Shown: piece by piece, positions 17,033 through 26,749 of the stretch
Position numbering within the stretch: the stretch's first letter is position 1
Layout: the number at the start of each line of letters is the position of its first letter
Origin: Levilactobacillus acidifarinae DSM 19394 = JCM 15949
Lineage (GTDB): Bacteria; Bacillota; Bacilli; Lactobacillales; Lactobacillaceae
Assembly (NCBI RefSeq): GCF_001434835.1
Contig: NZ_AZDV01000026.1
Location: forward strand, 124,001 to 188,000
Length of the DNA stretch: 64,000 nt
Reading direction: 5' to 3'
Made by a program: the position numbers and the translations under genes
Notes under the pieces: generated by a model
The model's database searches: none
What the model was told of the DNA's origin: nothing
The model's input: only the letters and a program-made list of their open reading frames with translations

Positions 17033-17647
17033 ATGGCGAAACGTGGAATGCTCATTGTACTCTCGGGTCCTTCGGGAGTCGGTAAAGGAACTGTGCGTAA
17101 GGCGCTCTTTGAAACGGGCGCGACCGACTTTTCCTACTCCATTTCGATGACCACTCGTAAACCTCGTAAGGGGGAAGTTAATGGCGTCGACTATTATTTT
17201 GTTTCTAAGGAAGAGTTTGAAGAGAATATTCGCAACGGGGAAATGCTCGAGTACGCCAAGTATGTTGACAACTACTATGGTACCCCGTTAAAATATGTAA
17301 ATGAGACCCTCGATCAGGGTAAAGACGTCTTTTTGGAGATTGAAGTTAACGGGGCGATGCAAGTGCGAGCAAATTGCCCGGACGCTGTTTTTGTCTTCTT
17401 AACCCCCCCTGATTTGATGGAATTAAAGCACCGCTTGATCGGCCGGGGCACGGATGCCATGGACGTGATTAACAAGCGGATTAAAAAGGCTGTGGGTGAG
17501 ATTCGCATGATGCGCAACTACGACTATGCCGTGGTCAACGACGAGGTCAGTCAGGCCGTCGAACGCATTCAGATGATTATTCGCAGTGAACGGTTACGGG
17601 TAACCCGGGTGATGCCGGATTACGAACAGATGATTGGAGACGAATAG
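17033..17647 (+). CDS. gmk: Guanylate kinase
   Basis: A 204-aa enzyme that phosphorylates GMP to GDP with ATP. The P-loop is GPSGVGKGT at residues 12-20. The GMP-binding segment contains [23 protein letters not shown], and the lid region is [17 protein letters not shown]. It heads the conserved gmk-rpoZ-coaBC-priA cluster, and rpoZ begins 4 bp after its stop. Confidence 0.98.
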   Translation: MAKRGMLIVLSGPSGVGKGTVRKALFETGATDFSYSISMTTRKPRKGEVNGVDYYFVSKEEFEENIRNGEMLEYAKYVDNYYGTPLKYVNETLDQGKDVFLEIEVNGAMQVRANCPDAVFVFLTPPDLMELKHRLIGRGTDAMDVINKRIKKAVGEIRMMRNYDYAVVNDEVSQAVERIQMIIRSERLRVTRVMPDYEQMIGDE

Positions 17648-17650
17648 ACA

Positions 17651-17866
17651 ATGCTACTTTATCCTTCAGTTGATGATTTATTAGCACAAGTGGATTCACG
17701 GTATTCTTTGATTATGTTAGCCAGCAAGCGCGCTCACGAGTTGGACGCCGGCGCTAAGCCGTTGCTGACCGACTACAAGTCGCCGAAAACCATCGGCCGG
17801 GCCTTAGAAGAAATTGCGGCCGGGGCATTGATGATTGATCCGGACGAAAAGGATTTGAACGCCTAA
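17651..17866 (+). CDS. rpoZ: RNA polymerase omega subunit
   Basis: A 71-aa omega subunit that assists beta' folding and assembly. It has the family pattern [18 protein letters not shown] and the end [13 protein letters not shown]. It starts 4 bp after gmk. A terminator-like stem separates it from coaBC. Confidence 0.95.
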   Translation: MLLYPSVDDLLAQVDSRYSLIMLASKRAHELDAGAKPLLTDYKSPKTIGRALEEIAAGALMIDPDEKDLNA

Positions 17867-17880
17867 GTTTGGGGCTGAGA

Positions 17881-17918
17881 AAAGACCAGGTTGCCGTTGG
17901 GTGATCTGGCCTTTTTGT
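17881..17918 (+). terminator. Terminator-like stem between rpoZ and coaBC
   Basis: AAAGACCAG (17881-17889) pairs with CTGGCCTTT (17906-17914; one mismatch), followed by TT. Probably partial, since coaBC has no obvious promoter. Confidence 0.55.
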
Positions 17919-17938
17919 TCAGAATGGGAGGTTTAGCG

Positions 17939-19153
17939 ATGCTTCAGGATAAACACGTGACGTTAACCGTCAGTGGCAGTGTGGCCAGCTACAAGGGGGC
18001 CGTATTGGCGCGGGAACTCCAACGCGCCGGCGCCCAGGTTCGAGTGGTGTTGACGGCCGCCGCCAGTCGGTTTGTGACCGCCGAAACGTTTGCGGCACTG
18101 ACTAAGGCGCCGGTCTTGACCGACACCGGCTGGTGGCACGCCGACGGGAAAATCGACCACATCGAATTGGCCGACTGGACCGATCTGGCGTTAGCCGCAC
18201 CGGCCTCGGCTAATTTGATGGCCCAGTTCGCCAACGGCTTGGCCAACGATGCGGCCAGTGCCACCTGGTTAGCCACCGCGGCGCCCAAGGTCGTGGTGCC
18301 GGCCATGAACACCCACATGTGGCAGGCCGCCGCGACGCAACGGAATTACCGGCAACTGTTGGCCGACGGGGTGCAAGTGTTGACCCCGGCGACCGGGTTA
18401 CTGGCGGAAGGGTATGCCGGCCAGGGGCGCTTCTTGGAACCGACCGACATCGTGGCCCAATTGGCGACGTTGCCCCTAGCTGCCGGGACCGCCGACCTAA
18501 CGGGTAAACGGCTGCTAGTCACGGCCGGCGGAACCCGGGAACGCCTCGATCCCGTGCGGTTTTTGACCAACGATTCCTCGGGAAAAATGGGGTACGCAAT
18601 CGCCGCGGCGGCGCAGCGGGCCGGCGCGGACGTGACGCTGATCACGGCGCCGACCAAACTGCCCGTTCCCAGTGGCGTGACCGTGGTGCCCATCGAAAGC
18701 ACCCAGGACCTGGCCGACGCCGTGTTAACGCGGTTGCCGGCGGCCGACGGGTTAGTCATGGCCGCGGCCGTGGCGGACTTTCAGCCAATCGAGTCCGCGG
18801 ACCAGAAGATCAAAAAAACCAACGCTAACGACGAACTGGTCTTAAGGCTCAAGAAGACCCCCGATATCCTCCAGGCCGTCGCCGCTCAGAAGCGGCCCGA
18901 CCAGGTGGTGGTGGGCTTTGCCGCCGAGACCCAGCATTTACTCGAAAACGGCCGCCAGAAGCTGACCAAAAAGCACTTAGACCTTTTGGCCGCTAACGAC
19001 GTTTCCAGAGCCGACATCGGCTTTAACGGGGATAATAACCAAGTCACCTTTTTGTTTGCCGACGGTCACAACGAGCAGACGCCCGTGACCAGTAAGCGGG
19101 CCATCGCCACGACCCTGATTACCCACGTGGCCGAAATCTTTAACCAGAAATGA
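17939..19153 (+). CDS. coaBC: Phosphopantothenoylcysteine synthetase/decarboxylase CoaBC, with atypical CoaC loop
   Basis: A 404-aa bifunctional enzyme of CoA synthesis: CoaB joins 4'-phosphopantothenate to cysteine and CoaC decarboxylates the product with FMN. The CoaC half (~1-185) shows the FMN/substrate residues H74 in DHIELADW and N124 in PAMNTHMW. The CoaB half (~190-400) shows GGTRERLDPVRFLTNDSSGK and the AAVADF and KIKK motifs. In the substrate loop, GLLAEGYAGQGRFLEP has Glu157 where other CoaC proteins have the redox cysteine (ACG). I use ATG 17939, after GGGAGG; frame extensions upstream run into the stem-loop. Confidence 0.93.
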   Translation: MLQDKHVTLTVSGSVASYKGAVLARELQRAGAQVRVVLTAAASRFVTAETFAALTKAPVLTDTGWWHADGKIDHIELADWTDLALAAPASANLMAQFANGLANDAASATWLATAAPKVVVPAMNTHMWQAAATQRNYRQLLADGVQVLTPATGLLAEGYAGQGRFLEPTDIVAQLATLPLAAGTADLTGKRLLVTAGGTRERLDPVRFLTNDSSGKMGYAIAAAAQRAGADVTLITAPTKLPVPSGVTVVPIESTQDLADAVLTRLPAADGLVMAAAVADFQPIESADQKIKKTNANDELVLRLKKTPDILQAVAAQKRPDQVVVGFAAETQHLLENGRQKLTKKHLDLLAANDVSRADIGFNGDNNQVTFLFADGHNEQTPVTSKRAIATTLITHVAEIFNQK

Positions 19154-19163
19154 GGGCGATATT

Positions 19164-21572
19164 GTGGCGCAAATCGCCCAAGTGATCGTCGATGTGCCGA
19201 CCATGCAGACCAACGAGCCCTACTCTTACGCCATTCCGGACGCCTTACGCGACCAACTCCAACCGGGGATGCGCGTGACGGTGCCCTTTGGCCATCGGGT
19301 GGTCTCGGGGTTTGTGGTCGGGATTACCGACGACACGCAATTTGAGGGTCAGCTAAAGCCGATTCAAGCGGTGTTGGACCTGGCCCCCGTATTAAATTCA
19401 GAATTACAGCAGTTAGCCGATTGGCTGGCGACCACCACCTACGCCTTTCGGATCACCTGCATTCAAACCATGTTGCCTAACCTGCTGAAGGCCCAGGTAG
19501 AACGCGAGATCGCGCCCACCGCCGAGCTGACGGCCCAGGAACGGGCCACCTACTTTCCGGACGGGATGGCGCGGCCCTTTGACAGCACTAAGCTCGATCC
19601 GACCACGTTGTCCGGGCTGTTGAAACTCCGCCAGGCGGGGAAGGTGACGGTGACCTACCAGGTCAAGGATAAAGCGGCGGTGAAGACCACGCCGGGAATT
19701 ACCACCACGTTACCGACCAGCCAGTTACAGGAACTAGCGACCAGCGTGGCCAAACGAGCGCCCAAGCAGGCGGCGTTGTTAACGTATTTACAGCAGTTAC
19801 CGGCCCAGCCGGTCGCTCAGGCCAAGGTCATCAAGGATGCCGGTGTGAGTGCTGAGGTGATTCGGGCCGGGGAGACCAAGGGCTGGCTCAAACGCCAACC
19901 ACTAGAGGTCTACCGCGATCCGTTCCAACAACCGGTCGCGCCGACGAAACCGTTGACGTTAAACGACCAGCAGCACGCCGCCGTGACCGCCATCAATACG
20001 GCGGTGACCCAACACGCTGCGCAGACCTTCCTGGTCGAGGGCGTCACCGGTAGCGGGAAGACGGAGGTTTACCTGCAAAGCATCGCCACGGCCTTAAAGC
20101 TGGGCCGTAGCGCACTCATGCTGGTGCCCGAAATTGCGTTGACGCCGCAGATGACCAACCGCGTGAAGTCGCGGTTTGGTCACCAGGTGGCGGTGTTGCA
20201 CAGTGGCTTATCCAAGGGGGAGCAGTACGACGAATGGCGCCGGATCGACCGGGGCGAGGCCACGGTGGTGGTCGGCGCCCGTTCGGCGGTGTTTGCCCCG
20301 ATTCAACATCTCGGGCTGATCATCATGGACGAGGAACACGAAAGCAGCTATAAGCAAGACGAAAATCCGCGCTACCACGCCCGCGACGTGGCCCTCTGGC
20401 GTGGTCAGTATCACGATTGCCCGGTGGTCTTAGGCAGTGCGACACCATCGTTAGAAACGCGGGCGCGGGCGGCCAAGGGCCTGTATACCCGGTTAGTCCT
20501 GGATCACCGGATCAACCACCGGCCGCTGCCCACGGTGCACATCGTGGATATGCGTGAGGAGGTCAAGCAGCACAGCGGCGACGATGATTTCTCGGCGCCG
20601 TTAATGACCGCCATCCAGGAACGGCTTGACCGGCACGAACAGGTGGTGTTGATGCTTAACCGGCGGGGGTTCTCGTCGTTTATGATGTGTCGGGATTGTG
20701 GGTTCGTCTTGAAGTGCCCCAACTGCGACATCTCGTTGACCTACCACGTCAATCCGCGGCTGATGAAGTGTCACTACTGTGGTCACGAAGAAGCCGTGCC
20801 GCAGGTTTGCCCGAACTGTCACAGTCGCAAGATCCGCTACTACGGGACCGGGACCCAGAAGGTTGAAGAGGCCCTGCAGAAGTTGTTACCGAGCGCCCGC
20901 ATCTTACGGATGGACGTCGATTCGACCCGGCGCAAGGGCGCCCACGAACGCCTGCTCAAGCAGTTTGGTCGCCACGACGCCGACATCTTGTTGGGCACCC
21001 AGATGATTGCCAAGGGCTTGGACTTCCCTAACGTGACGTTGGTCGGGGTCCTTAACGCCGATACCGCCCTGGGATTACCCGATTTTCGGGCCAGCGAACG
21101 GACCTTCCAGTTATTGACGCAGGTCAGTGGCCGGGCCGGCCGGGCCGAGAAACCCGGCGAGGTCTATATTCAGACCTTTAACCCGGACCACTACGCGATT
21201 CAGTTGGCCCAAACGCAGGATTACGAGCGGTTCTTCGTGACCGAGATGCACATGCGTCACCAAGGCAACTACCCGCCGTACTACTACGCCGTCCAGCTGA
21301 CGGCCAGTCACGAAGACGAAAAGGTCGCGGCGCAGGCGATGTATCAGATCCTAGCGGCCGTTAAAACTGGTCTGAGTGATCAGGCCATCGTGTTGGGCCC
21401 CACGCCCAAAGCGATTGCGCGGGTCAAGCGGAAGTATTATTATCAAGTAGTCATCAAGTATAAACACGAACCGCATTTAAAAGCCGTCTTAGACCAGATC
21501 CGGCAGGGATCACAACGCGCCGCTCGCGGCTTAGCGGTGACCATCGATGCCGAACCCATGAACTTTATGTAG
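19164..21572 (+). CDS. priA: Primosomal replication restart helicase PriA
   Basis: An 802-aa 3'-5' helicase that reloads the replisome at stalled forks. The DNA-binding N-terminal domain is ~1-110. Walker A is GVTGSGKTEVYLQ (~residue 290) and the DEAH-type box is IIMDEEHESSYKQD. Eight zinc cysteines follow in CRDCGF, CPNCD, CHYCGH and CPNC. The helicase C motif is GTQMIAKGLDFPNVTLVGV and QVSGRAGRAEKPG. It starts with GTG 19164, 10 bp after coaBC. In B. subtilis def follows priA; here fmt follows directly. Confidence 0.97.
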   Translation: MAQIAQVIVDVPTMQTNEPYSYAIPDALRDQLQPGMRVTVPFGHRVVSGFVVGITDDTQFEGQLKPIQAVLDLAPVLNSELQQLADWLATTTYAFRITCIQTMLPNLLKAQVEREIAPTAELTAQERATYFPDGMARPFDSTKLDPTTLSGLLKLRQAGKVTVTYQVKDKAAVKTTPGITTTLPTSQLQELATSVAKRAPKQAALLTYLQQLPAQPVAQAKVIKDAGVSAEVIRAGETKGWLKRQPLEVYRDPFQQPVAPTKPLTLNDQQHAAVTAINTAVTQHAAQTFLVEGVTGSGKTEVYLQSIATALKLGRSALMLVPEIALTPQMTNRVKSRFGHQVAVLHSGLSKGEQYDEWRRIDRGEATVVVGARSAVFAPIQHLGLIIMDEEHESSYKQDENPRYHARDVALWRGQYHDCPVVLGSATPSLETRARAAKGLYTRLVLDHRINHRPLPTVHIVDMREEVKQHSGDDDFSAPLMTAIQERLDRHEQVVLMLNRRGFSSFMMCRDCGFVLKCPNCDISLTYHVNPRLMKCHYCGHEEAVPQVCPNCHSRKIRYYGTGTQKVEEALQKLLPSARILRMDVDSTRRKGAHERLLKQFGRHDADILLGTQMIAKGLDFPNVTLVGVLNADTALGLPDFRASERTFQLLTQVSGRAGRAEKPGEVYIQTFNPDHYAIQLAQTQDYERFFVTEMHMRHQGNYPPYYYAVQLTASHEDEKVAAQAMYQILAAVKTGLSDQAIVLGPTPKAIARVKRKYYYQVVIKYKHEPHLKAVLDQIRQGSQRAARGLAVTIDAEPMNFM

Positions 21573-21602
21573 CTCCTTAATTTAAGAAAGTATGGTGTCA
21601 AA

Positions 21603-22547
21603 ATGACTTCAGTTATCTTTATGGGGACGCCGAAATTTTCCGCGCCCATCTTACAAAGCTTAATCGATCACGACTACGACGTTTTAGCCGTGGTGACCCA
21701 ACCCGACCGGCCCGTCGGCCGTAAGCACGTGTTGACCGCTTCACCCGTGAAAAAAGTGGCCGTGGCCAACCACTTGGAGGTGCTCCAACCCGCTAAATTA
21801 AGTGGGAGTCCCGAACTCGCCAGAGCCATCGACCTAGCGCCCGACTTGATCGTCACGGCGGCCTTTGGCCAATTCTTGCCGACCAAGTTGCTCAAGGCGG
21901 CTAAGGTCGCGGCGGTCAACGTCCACGCCTCGTTACTACCGAAGTACCGCGGTGGGGCGCCCGTGCACTACGCCATCATGAACGGCGACGAGGAGACCGG
22001 GGTTTCCATCATGTTTATGGAAAAGAAGATGGATGCCGGGGACGTCTTGGCCCAACGCGCCATTCCCATCACGGAACAAGACGACGTGGGCAGCATGTTC
22101 GATAAGCTCAGTGACCTGGGGCGCGACCTGCTGTTAGCCACGTTACCGAAACTGTTAGCCGGTGAGATTACGCCGGTCAAGCAGGACGAAAAGTTGGTGA
22201 CCTTCGCGCCGACCATCAAATCGAACGAAGAACGGGTCGACCTTAACTTGAGCGCTCATTTGATCGACTGCAAGGTCCGGGCGTTGCGGCCGTTCCCGAC
22301 GGCGCACATCTACCTTAACGGGGTGCGGACCAAGTTGTGGCAGGTTCGCGTCTTGGATCAAACGACCGACCTCAAACCGGGCCAACTGGTCAGCAAGGAC
22401 AAGCACCATTTGGCCATTGCGACCGGCGAACACGGGGTTTTGGCAATTGACGAACTACAACCGGCCGGCAAGCCCAAGCTAAGCGTCACGGACTTTCTGA
22501 ACGGTTCAACGGATGCGCTCACAGTGGGCGAACAGGTGGCTGAATAA
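21603..22547 (+). CDS. fmt: Methionyl-tRNA formyltransferase
   Basis: A 314-aa enzyme that formylates initiator Met-tRNA using 10-formyl-THF, tying it functionally to folD in this window. The catalytic core has VIFMGTPKFSAPIL at the N-terminus, VNVHASLLPKYRGGAPVHYAI (the N-H-D triad region) and TGVSIMFMEKKMDAGDVL. The C-terminal OB-like domain binds tRNA. Its last base overlaps the start codon of rsmB (ATGA overlap). Confidence 0.97.
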   Translation: MTSVIFMGTPKFSAPILQSLIDHDYDVLAVVTQPDRPVGRKHVLTASPVKKVAVANHLEVLQPAKLSGSPELARAIDLAPDLIVTAAFGQFLPTKLLKAAKVAAVNVHASLLPKYRGGAPVHYAIMNGDEETGVSIMFMEKKMDAGDVLAQRAIPITEQDDVGSMFDKLSDLGRDLLLATLPKLLAGEITPVKQDEKLVTFAPTIKSNEERVDLNLSAHLIDCKVRALRPFPTAHIYLNGVRTKLWQVRVLDQTTDLKPGQLVSKDKHHLAIATGEHGVLAIDELQPAGKPKLSVTDFLNGSTDALTVGEQVAE

Positions 22548-23887
22548 TGACAATTGATAACGCACGTTCCTTAGCCGTAGAAAGTTTGACCCGCGTGGCT
22601 AACGGGGCCTATTCCAACTTACAACTTGATAAAACCATCGCGCACAGCGACTTAAACGACGCGGACCGGCGCCTGTTGACCAACCTGGTCTACGGGACCA
22701 TCCAGCACCGCTTAACGCTGGACTACTATTTGCGCAGCTTCGTGAAACCCGGCGAAAAACTCGAACCCTGGGTGGAAAACGTCCTCTTAGTGGCGCTGTA
22801 CCAGATGTTATACCTGGACCGGATTCCCAACCGGGCCATCTTTAACGAGGCCATTCAATACGCTAAGGATAACGGCCACGAAGGTATTCGCCGCTTCGTC
22901 ACCGGGGTCTTACACGCCATCGACCGTGAAGGCGTGCCCGACGTCGCCAAGATCAGCGACCCGCTAAAGCGGATGAGCGTGACCTATTCGATGCCCGAAT
23001 GGCTAGTGACGCGGTTGATCGACCAACTAGGTGAGGACAAGACCGTTAGCATCTTAGAAACGATCAACCAACCCGCCGCGCAATCCGTGCGGGTCAACAC
23101 CGCGGTGACCACCAAGACCGAGGCCAAGGCCGAACTCGAAATCGCCGGCTTCTCGGTTGAGGAGAGTCAGGTTGCGGGCGAGGGCCTGCGGTTAGACGGG
23201 CAACCCGCTAGTCGTAGCGAGCTCTTTAACCAGGGCCAAATGACCATTCAAGACGAAAGTGCCATGTTACCGGTCGAAGCCTTACAGATTCAACCCGGCG
23301 ACCAGGTCTTAGACGCCTGTGCGGCCCCAGGGGGTAAGACCACCCAAATCGCGGCGGCCCTAGATCCTAACCAGGGCGGCCAAGTCACGGCGCTGGACCT
23401 GCACGAAAAGAAGGTCAAACTGATCGCCCGCAACGCGGCGCGGTTACAGGTTGCCGACCGGGTCAACGCCATGGCGTTAGACGCCCGCAAGGTGGATCAG
23501 AAGTTTGCCAACCAGACCTTCGATAAAATTTTAGTGGATGCGCCGTGTTCCGGAATCGGCCTGATTCGTCGGAAACCCGAGATTCGCTACGATAAGACGC
23601 CCGAAGACAGCCAACACCTCCAAACAATTCAACTGGCCATCCTAGACGCCGTCAGCCGGAAACTGAAACGCAACGGGTTACTGGTCTACAGTACCTGCAC
23701 GATTCTGGACACGGAAAACGCGGACGTGGTGGCGCAGTTCTTGGCCACCCACGATAACTTTGAAAGCGTCCGGGTGACCACGACGCTCAACGTTAAGGGC
23801 GACCGGGAAACGGACACGCTAGCCATCTATCCCGACGACTTTGATACGGACGGGTTCTTCGTGAGTGCCCTGCGCCGGAAGAACTAG
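22547..23887 (+). CDS. rsmB: 16S rRNA m5C967 methyltransferase RsmB
   Basis: A 446-aa protein with an N-terminal NusB-like RNA-binding domain (~1-140) and a Rossmann methyltransferase domain. It shows the SAM motif DACAAPGGKTTQIA and both catalytic cysteines: DAPCSGIGLIRRKPEIR (proton abstraction/release) and YSTCTILDTEN (nucleophile). It is coupled to fmt by overlap. In B. subtilis rlmN lies between this gene and prpC; here it is absent. Confidence 0.96.
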   Translation: MTIDNARSLAVESLTRVANGAYSNLQLDKTIAHSDLNDADRRLLTNLVYGTIQHRLTLDYYLRSFVKPGEKLEPWVENVLLVALYQMLYLDRIPNRAIFNEAIQYAKDNGHEGIRRFVTGVLHAIDREGVPDVAKISDPLKRMSVTYSMPEWLVTRLIDQLGEDKTVSILETINQPAAQSVRVNTAVTTKTEAKAELEIAGFSVEESQVAGEGLRLDGQPASRSELFNQGQMTIQDESAMLPVEALQIQPGDQVLDACAAPGGKTTQIAAALDPNQGGQVTALDLHEKKVKLIARNAARLQVADRVNAMALDARKVDQKFANQTFDKILVDAPCSGIGLIRRKPEIRYDKTPEDSQHLQTIQLAILDAVSRKLKRNGLLVYSTCTILDTENADVVAQFLATHDNFESVRVTTTLNVKGDRETDTLAIYPDDFDTDGFFVSALRRKN

Positions 23888-23899
23888 GGGTGGTCAACC

Positions 23900-24643
23900 A
23901 TGGAAGTTGCTTATCGGACGGCCATTGGGGAACAACGGGCCGATAACGAAGATTACGTCGACGTCTTTACCAACCGGGCGGGCCAACACCTCGCCATTAT
24001 CGCGGACGGCATCGGCGGCCATCAGGGCGGCGACGTCGCCAGTGCCATGGCGGTCTCCCACTTGGGGCACAAGTTTGAAGCCACGACCTGGGAAACGCCC
24101 GAAGACGCGCGCGCCTGGATCAGCGGCCAGATTACGGTCGAAAACCGCTCCATTATTGAAAAATCTAACCAGTTTGCCGACCTGAACGGCATGGGGACCA
24201 CGTTAGTCGCGGCGGTCTACTTCACCACGGAGGTCGTGGTCGCCAACATTGGCGATTCTAGGGCCTACCTGTTGCGTGACGGCAAGCTACGGCAACTGAC
24301 CGAGGACCATTCGTTAGTCAACGAACTGGTCAAACGGGGGGAACTGAGCCGTCAAGCGGCCCGGCACCACCCCCAAAAAAACATCATCGTGCGGTCGTTA
24401 GGGATTTCGGCCGACGCGAACTTTGATTTGAACACCTATCCGTTAGTTGCAAACGACCAGTTGCTACTGTGCACCGACGGTTTGACCAACATGGTCGACG
24501 ACGCGCAGATCAAGGACGTTTTGCAAAGCGAACAAACGGCGGCCGAAAAGTGTGACCACCTGGTGGCCTTAGCCAACGCGGCGGGGGGCCTCGACAACAT
24601 TACCGTGTTGATCGTGGTGAACCACGGGAAGGCGGCGAGCTGA
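23900..24643 (+). CDS. prpC: PP2C-family Ser/Thr protein phosphatase
   Basis: A 247-aa phosphatase partner of the PASTA kinase encoded next. The metal-binding aspartates are in RADNEDY, IIADGIGGHQGGDVAS, LLCTDGLTNMV and GGLDNITVLIV, with VANIGDSRAYLLRDG in the middle. It ends at the ATG of the kinase (ATGA-type 1-bp overlap), so kinase and phosphatase should be made together. By family it reverses PrkC-type phosphorylation of cell-wall and translation factors. Confidence 0.96.
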   Translation: MEVAYRTAIGEQRADNEDYVDVFTNRAGQHLAIIADGIGGHQGGDVASAMAVSHLGHKFEATTWETPEDARAWISGQITVENRSIIEKSNQFADLNGMGTTLVAAVYFTTEVVVANIGDSRAYLLRDGKLRQLTEDHSLVNELVKRGELSRQAARHHPQKNIIVRSLGISADANFDLNTYPLVANDQLLLCTDGLTNMVDDAQIKDVLQSEQTAAEKCDHLVALANAAGGLDNITVLIVVNHGKAAS

Positions 24644-26673
24644 TGCGGACCGGATACACTTTGAACGGACGCTACCGGATTATCCGGGCGTTAGGTGAAG
24701 GCGGGATGGCCAACGTCTATTTGGCCCACGACCTCATCTTAGACCGCGATGTGTCCGTGAAACTGTTACGTTTAGACTTACGCGATGATCCCAGTACCGT
24801 GCGGCGCTTTCAACGCGAGGCGTTGGCGGCGACCGAGCTGTTACACCCCAATATCGTCCAGGTTTACGACGTGGGGGAAGAAAACGGCATGCAGTACCTG
24901 GTGATGGAATACGTGCAGGGTACCGACCTCAAGGCGTACATCAAGACCCATTTTCCGATTGCGTATCAAGAAGTAATCGAGATTATGGAACAGATCTTGA
25001 GTGCCGTGAAGCTGGCGCACGAACACAACATCATTCACCGCGACTTAAAACCACAAAACATTCTCATCGATCCGCAACGGGTGGCCAAGATCACCGACTT
25101 CGGAATCGCGGTGACCCTGTCAGAACACAGTCTGACCCAGACCAATACGGTGTTGGGGTCCGTGCACTATTTATCACCGGAACAGGCCCGCGGGGGGATG
25201 GCCACTAAGCAATCGGACATCTATTCGTTGGGAATCATTCTGTACGAAATGCTGACGGGGACCGTCCCGTTTGAGGGCGAGACCGCCGTGAGCATTGCGT
25301 TAAAACATTTCCAGTCGGAAATCCCGTCCGTGCGCGCCGTGGACGCTCAGATTCCGCAGGCGTTGGAAAACGTGGTCTTTAAGGCCACGGCCAAGCGCCC
25401 CCAGGATCGGTATCCCGATGTGGCGGCGATGGCCACAGACCTACAAACGGCCCTGTCGCCCAGTCGTGCGGGGGAAGAACGCTTTAACCCGGCCGGCGAC
25501 GATGACGGGGAGACCAAGGTCTTGCCGTTGAGCGCGTTAAGCGAGCTGACGGCGGCCGACCAGCCCGTCAAGGCAGCGGTAACCGATGCGGCGGCCCCGG
25601 AACCAGCCAACACCACGAGTGAAAAGGCCGCCGATAAGGCCAAGGGCCGTTATCGCAAGCGGCATCCGCGGCGGTTCCGGTTCATCTGGGCGGCCGTGAT
25701 CCTGTTCTTCCTGCTCGTTGGCATCTTGATCGGGGTGGCACTGTTTCGGCCCCAAATGACCAGCGTGCCTAACGTGGTCGACCGGCAACAAACCAGCGCC
25801 CAGACCACGCTAACGGCGGCCCACCTCAAGGTCGGTGAGGTTCACCATACGGCCAGTGCCAAGGTCAAGCTCCACCGGATCATCCGGACGGAACCCCGTT
25901 CGGGCACCCAGTTGAAACGCAATACCGCGGTTGACCTGTGGATCAGTACGGGACCCCAACGGTATAAGCTCAACGACTATAAGGGCGACGCGTACGCCAG
26001 TACGGCCGCGAAGCTTCAGGCGTTAGGGTTTAAGGTCCACCGCGAATCGGTCCACTCGACCAGCGTGCCGGCCGGGCGCATCATGCAACAAAGCGTCTCG
26101 GCGGGCCAAAAGGTGATTCCTAAGGACACCGCCATCACCTTTACGGTTTCCACCGGGTCCCAAACGGTCACGTTAAGCGATTTGACCGATAAGACCAAGA
26201 CCCAAGCGCAGAACTACGCCGCCGGGCATAACCTAAACCTGGCCTTTCGCTACGCCTACTCGAACGACGTGGACAAGGGTAAGGTCATCCGGCAGTCGCC
26301 GGGTGAGGGCGCCGTGGTGCAGGAGGGGGACGAAATCACCCTGACCCTGTCTCGAGGTCCCGAAAGTAAGGGCCCAGAGACTGATCAGTTCAACGTGCGG
26401 GTACGGATCCCGTTTGACAGTAGTTCGTCGAGTACCAGCGACACGGCGAGTGACGACAGCAGTGCCGTAGCCTCGTCGGCGACGGAGAACCTGATTCAGA
26501 TTTATTTGAAGGATCAGGATCACCAACTCAGTTCAATTTATAAACAAATGACCATTACCAGCGATGCGACCGTAACGTTACCGTTTACGGTGGCCAGCGG
26601 GAAAGCCGGCGCTTATAAGATTGTGCGGAACGGGACCGTGATTGCCGAAGACAAACACGTCACGAAAGATTAA
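24643..26673 (+). CDS. prkC: PASTA-domain Ser/Thr protein kinase (PrkC/StkP type)
   Basis: A 676-aa membrane kinase sensing muropeptides or lipid II. The cytoplasmic kinase domain (~11-270) has GEGGMANVY, K40, HRDLKPQN (132-139) and DFG (152-154). A basic juxtamembrane stretch leads to one transmembrane helix (346-368). Three extracellular PASTA repeats follow (~373-580), then a Ser-rich linker and a C-terminal beta domain. The length is in the usual range. The neighbours prpC and rsgA are the conserved partners. Confidence 0.96.
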   Translation: MRTGYTLNGRYRIIRALGEGGMANVYLAHDLILDRDVSVKLLRLDLRDDPSTVRRFQREALAATELLHPNIVQVYDVGEENGMQYLVMEYVQGTDLKAYIKTHFPIAYQEVIEIMEQILSAVKLAHEHNIIHRDLKPQNILIDPQRVAKITDFGIAVTLSEHSLTQTNTVLGSVHYLSPEQARGGMATKQSDIYSLGIILYEMLTGTVPFEGETAVSIALKHFQSEIPSVRAVDAQIPQALENVVFKATAKRPQDRYPDVAAMATDLQTALSPSRAGEERFNPAGDDDGETKVLPLSALSELTAADQPVKAAVTDAAAPEPANTTSEKAADKAKGRYRKRHPRRFRFIWAAVILFFLLVGILIGVALFRPQMTSVPNVVDRQQTSAQTTLTAAHLKVGEVHHTASAKVKLHRIIRTEPRSGTQLKRNTAVDLWISTGPQRYKLNDYKGDAYASTAAKLQALGFKVHRESVHSTSVPAGRIMQQSVSAGQKVIPKDTAITFTVSTGSQTVTLSDLTDKTKTQAQNYAAGHNLNLAFRYAYSNDVDKGKVIRQSPGEGAVVQEGDEITLTLSRGPESKGPETDQFNVRVRIPFDSSSSSTSDTASDDSSAVASSATENLIQIYLKDQDHQLSSIYKQMTITSDATVTLPFTVASGKAGAYKIVRNGTVIAEDKHVTKD

Positions 26674-26693
26674 GAAAAAACCTGCATTTATGG

Positions 26694-26733
26694 CTCAGTT
26701 CTTTTATAATAAAAGAGAACTGAGCTTTTTTAG
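26694..26733 (+). terminator. Intrinsic terminator after prkC
   Basis: CTCAGTTCT...AGAACTGAG with further A/T pairing in the centre (CTTTTATAATAAAAG), followed by CTTTTTT. It lies before the rsgA ribosome site, so rsgA may depend on read-through or on the internal TATAAT. Confidence 0.88.
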
Positions 26734-26749
26734 TCAAAGGAGGTGCGTC

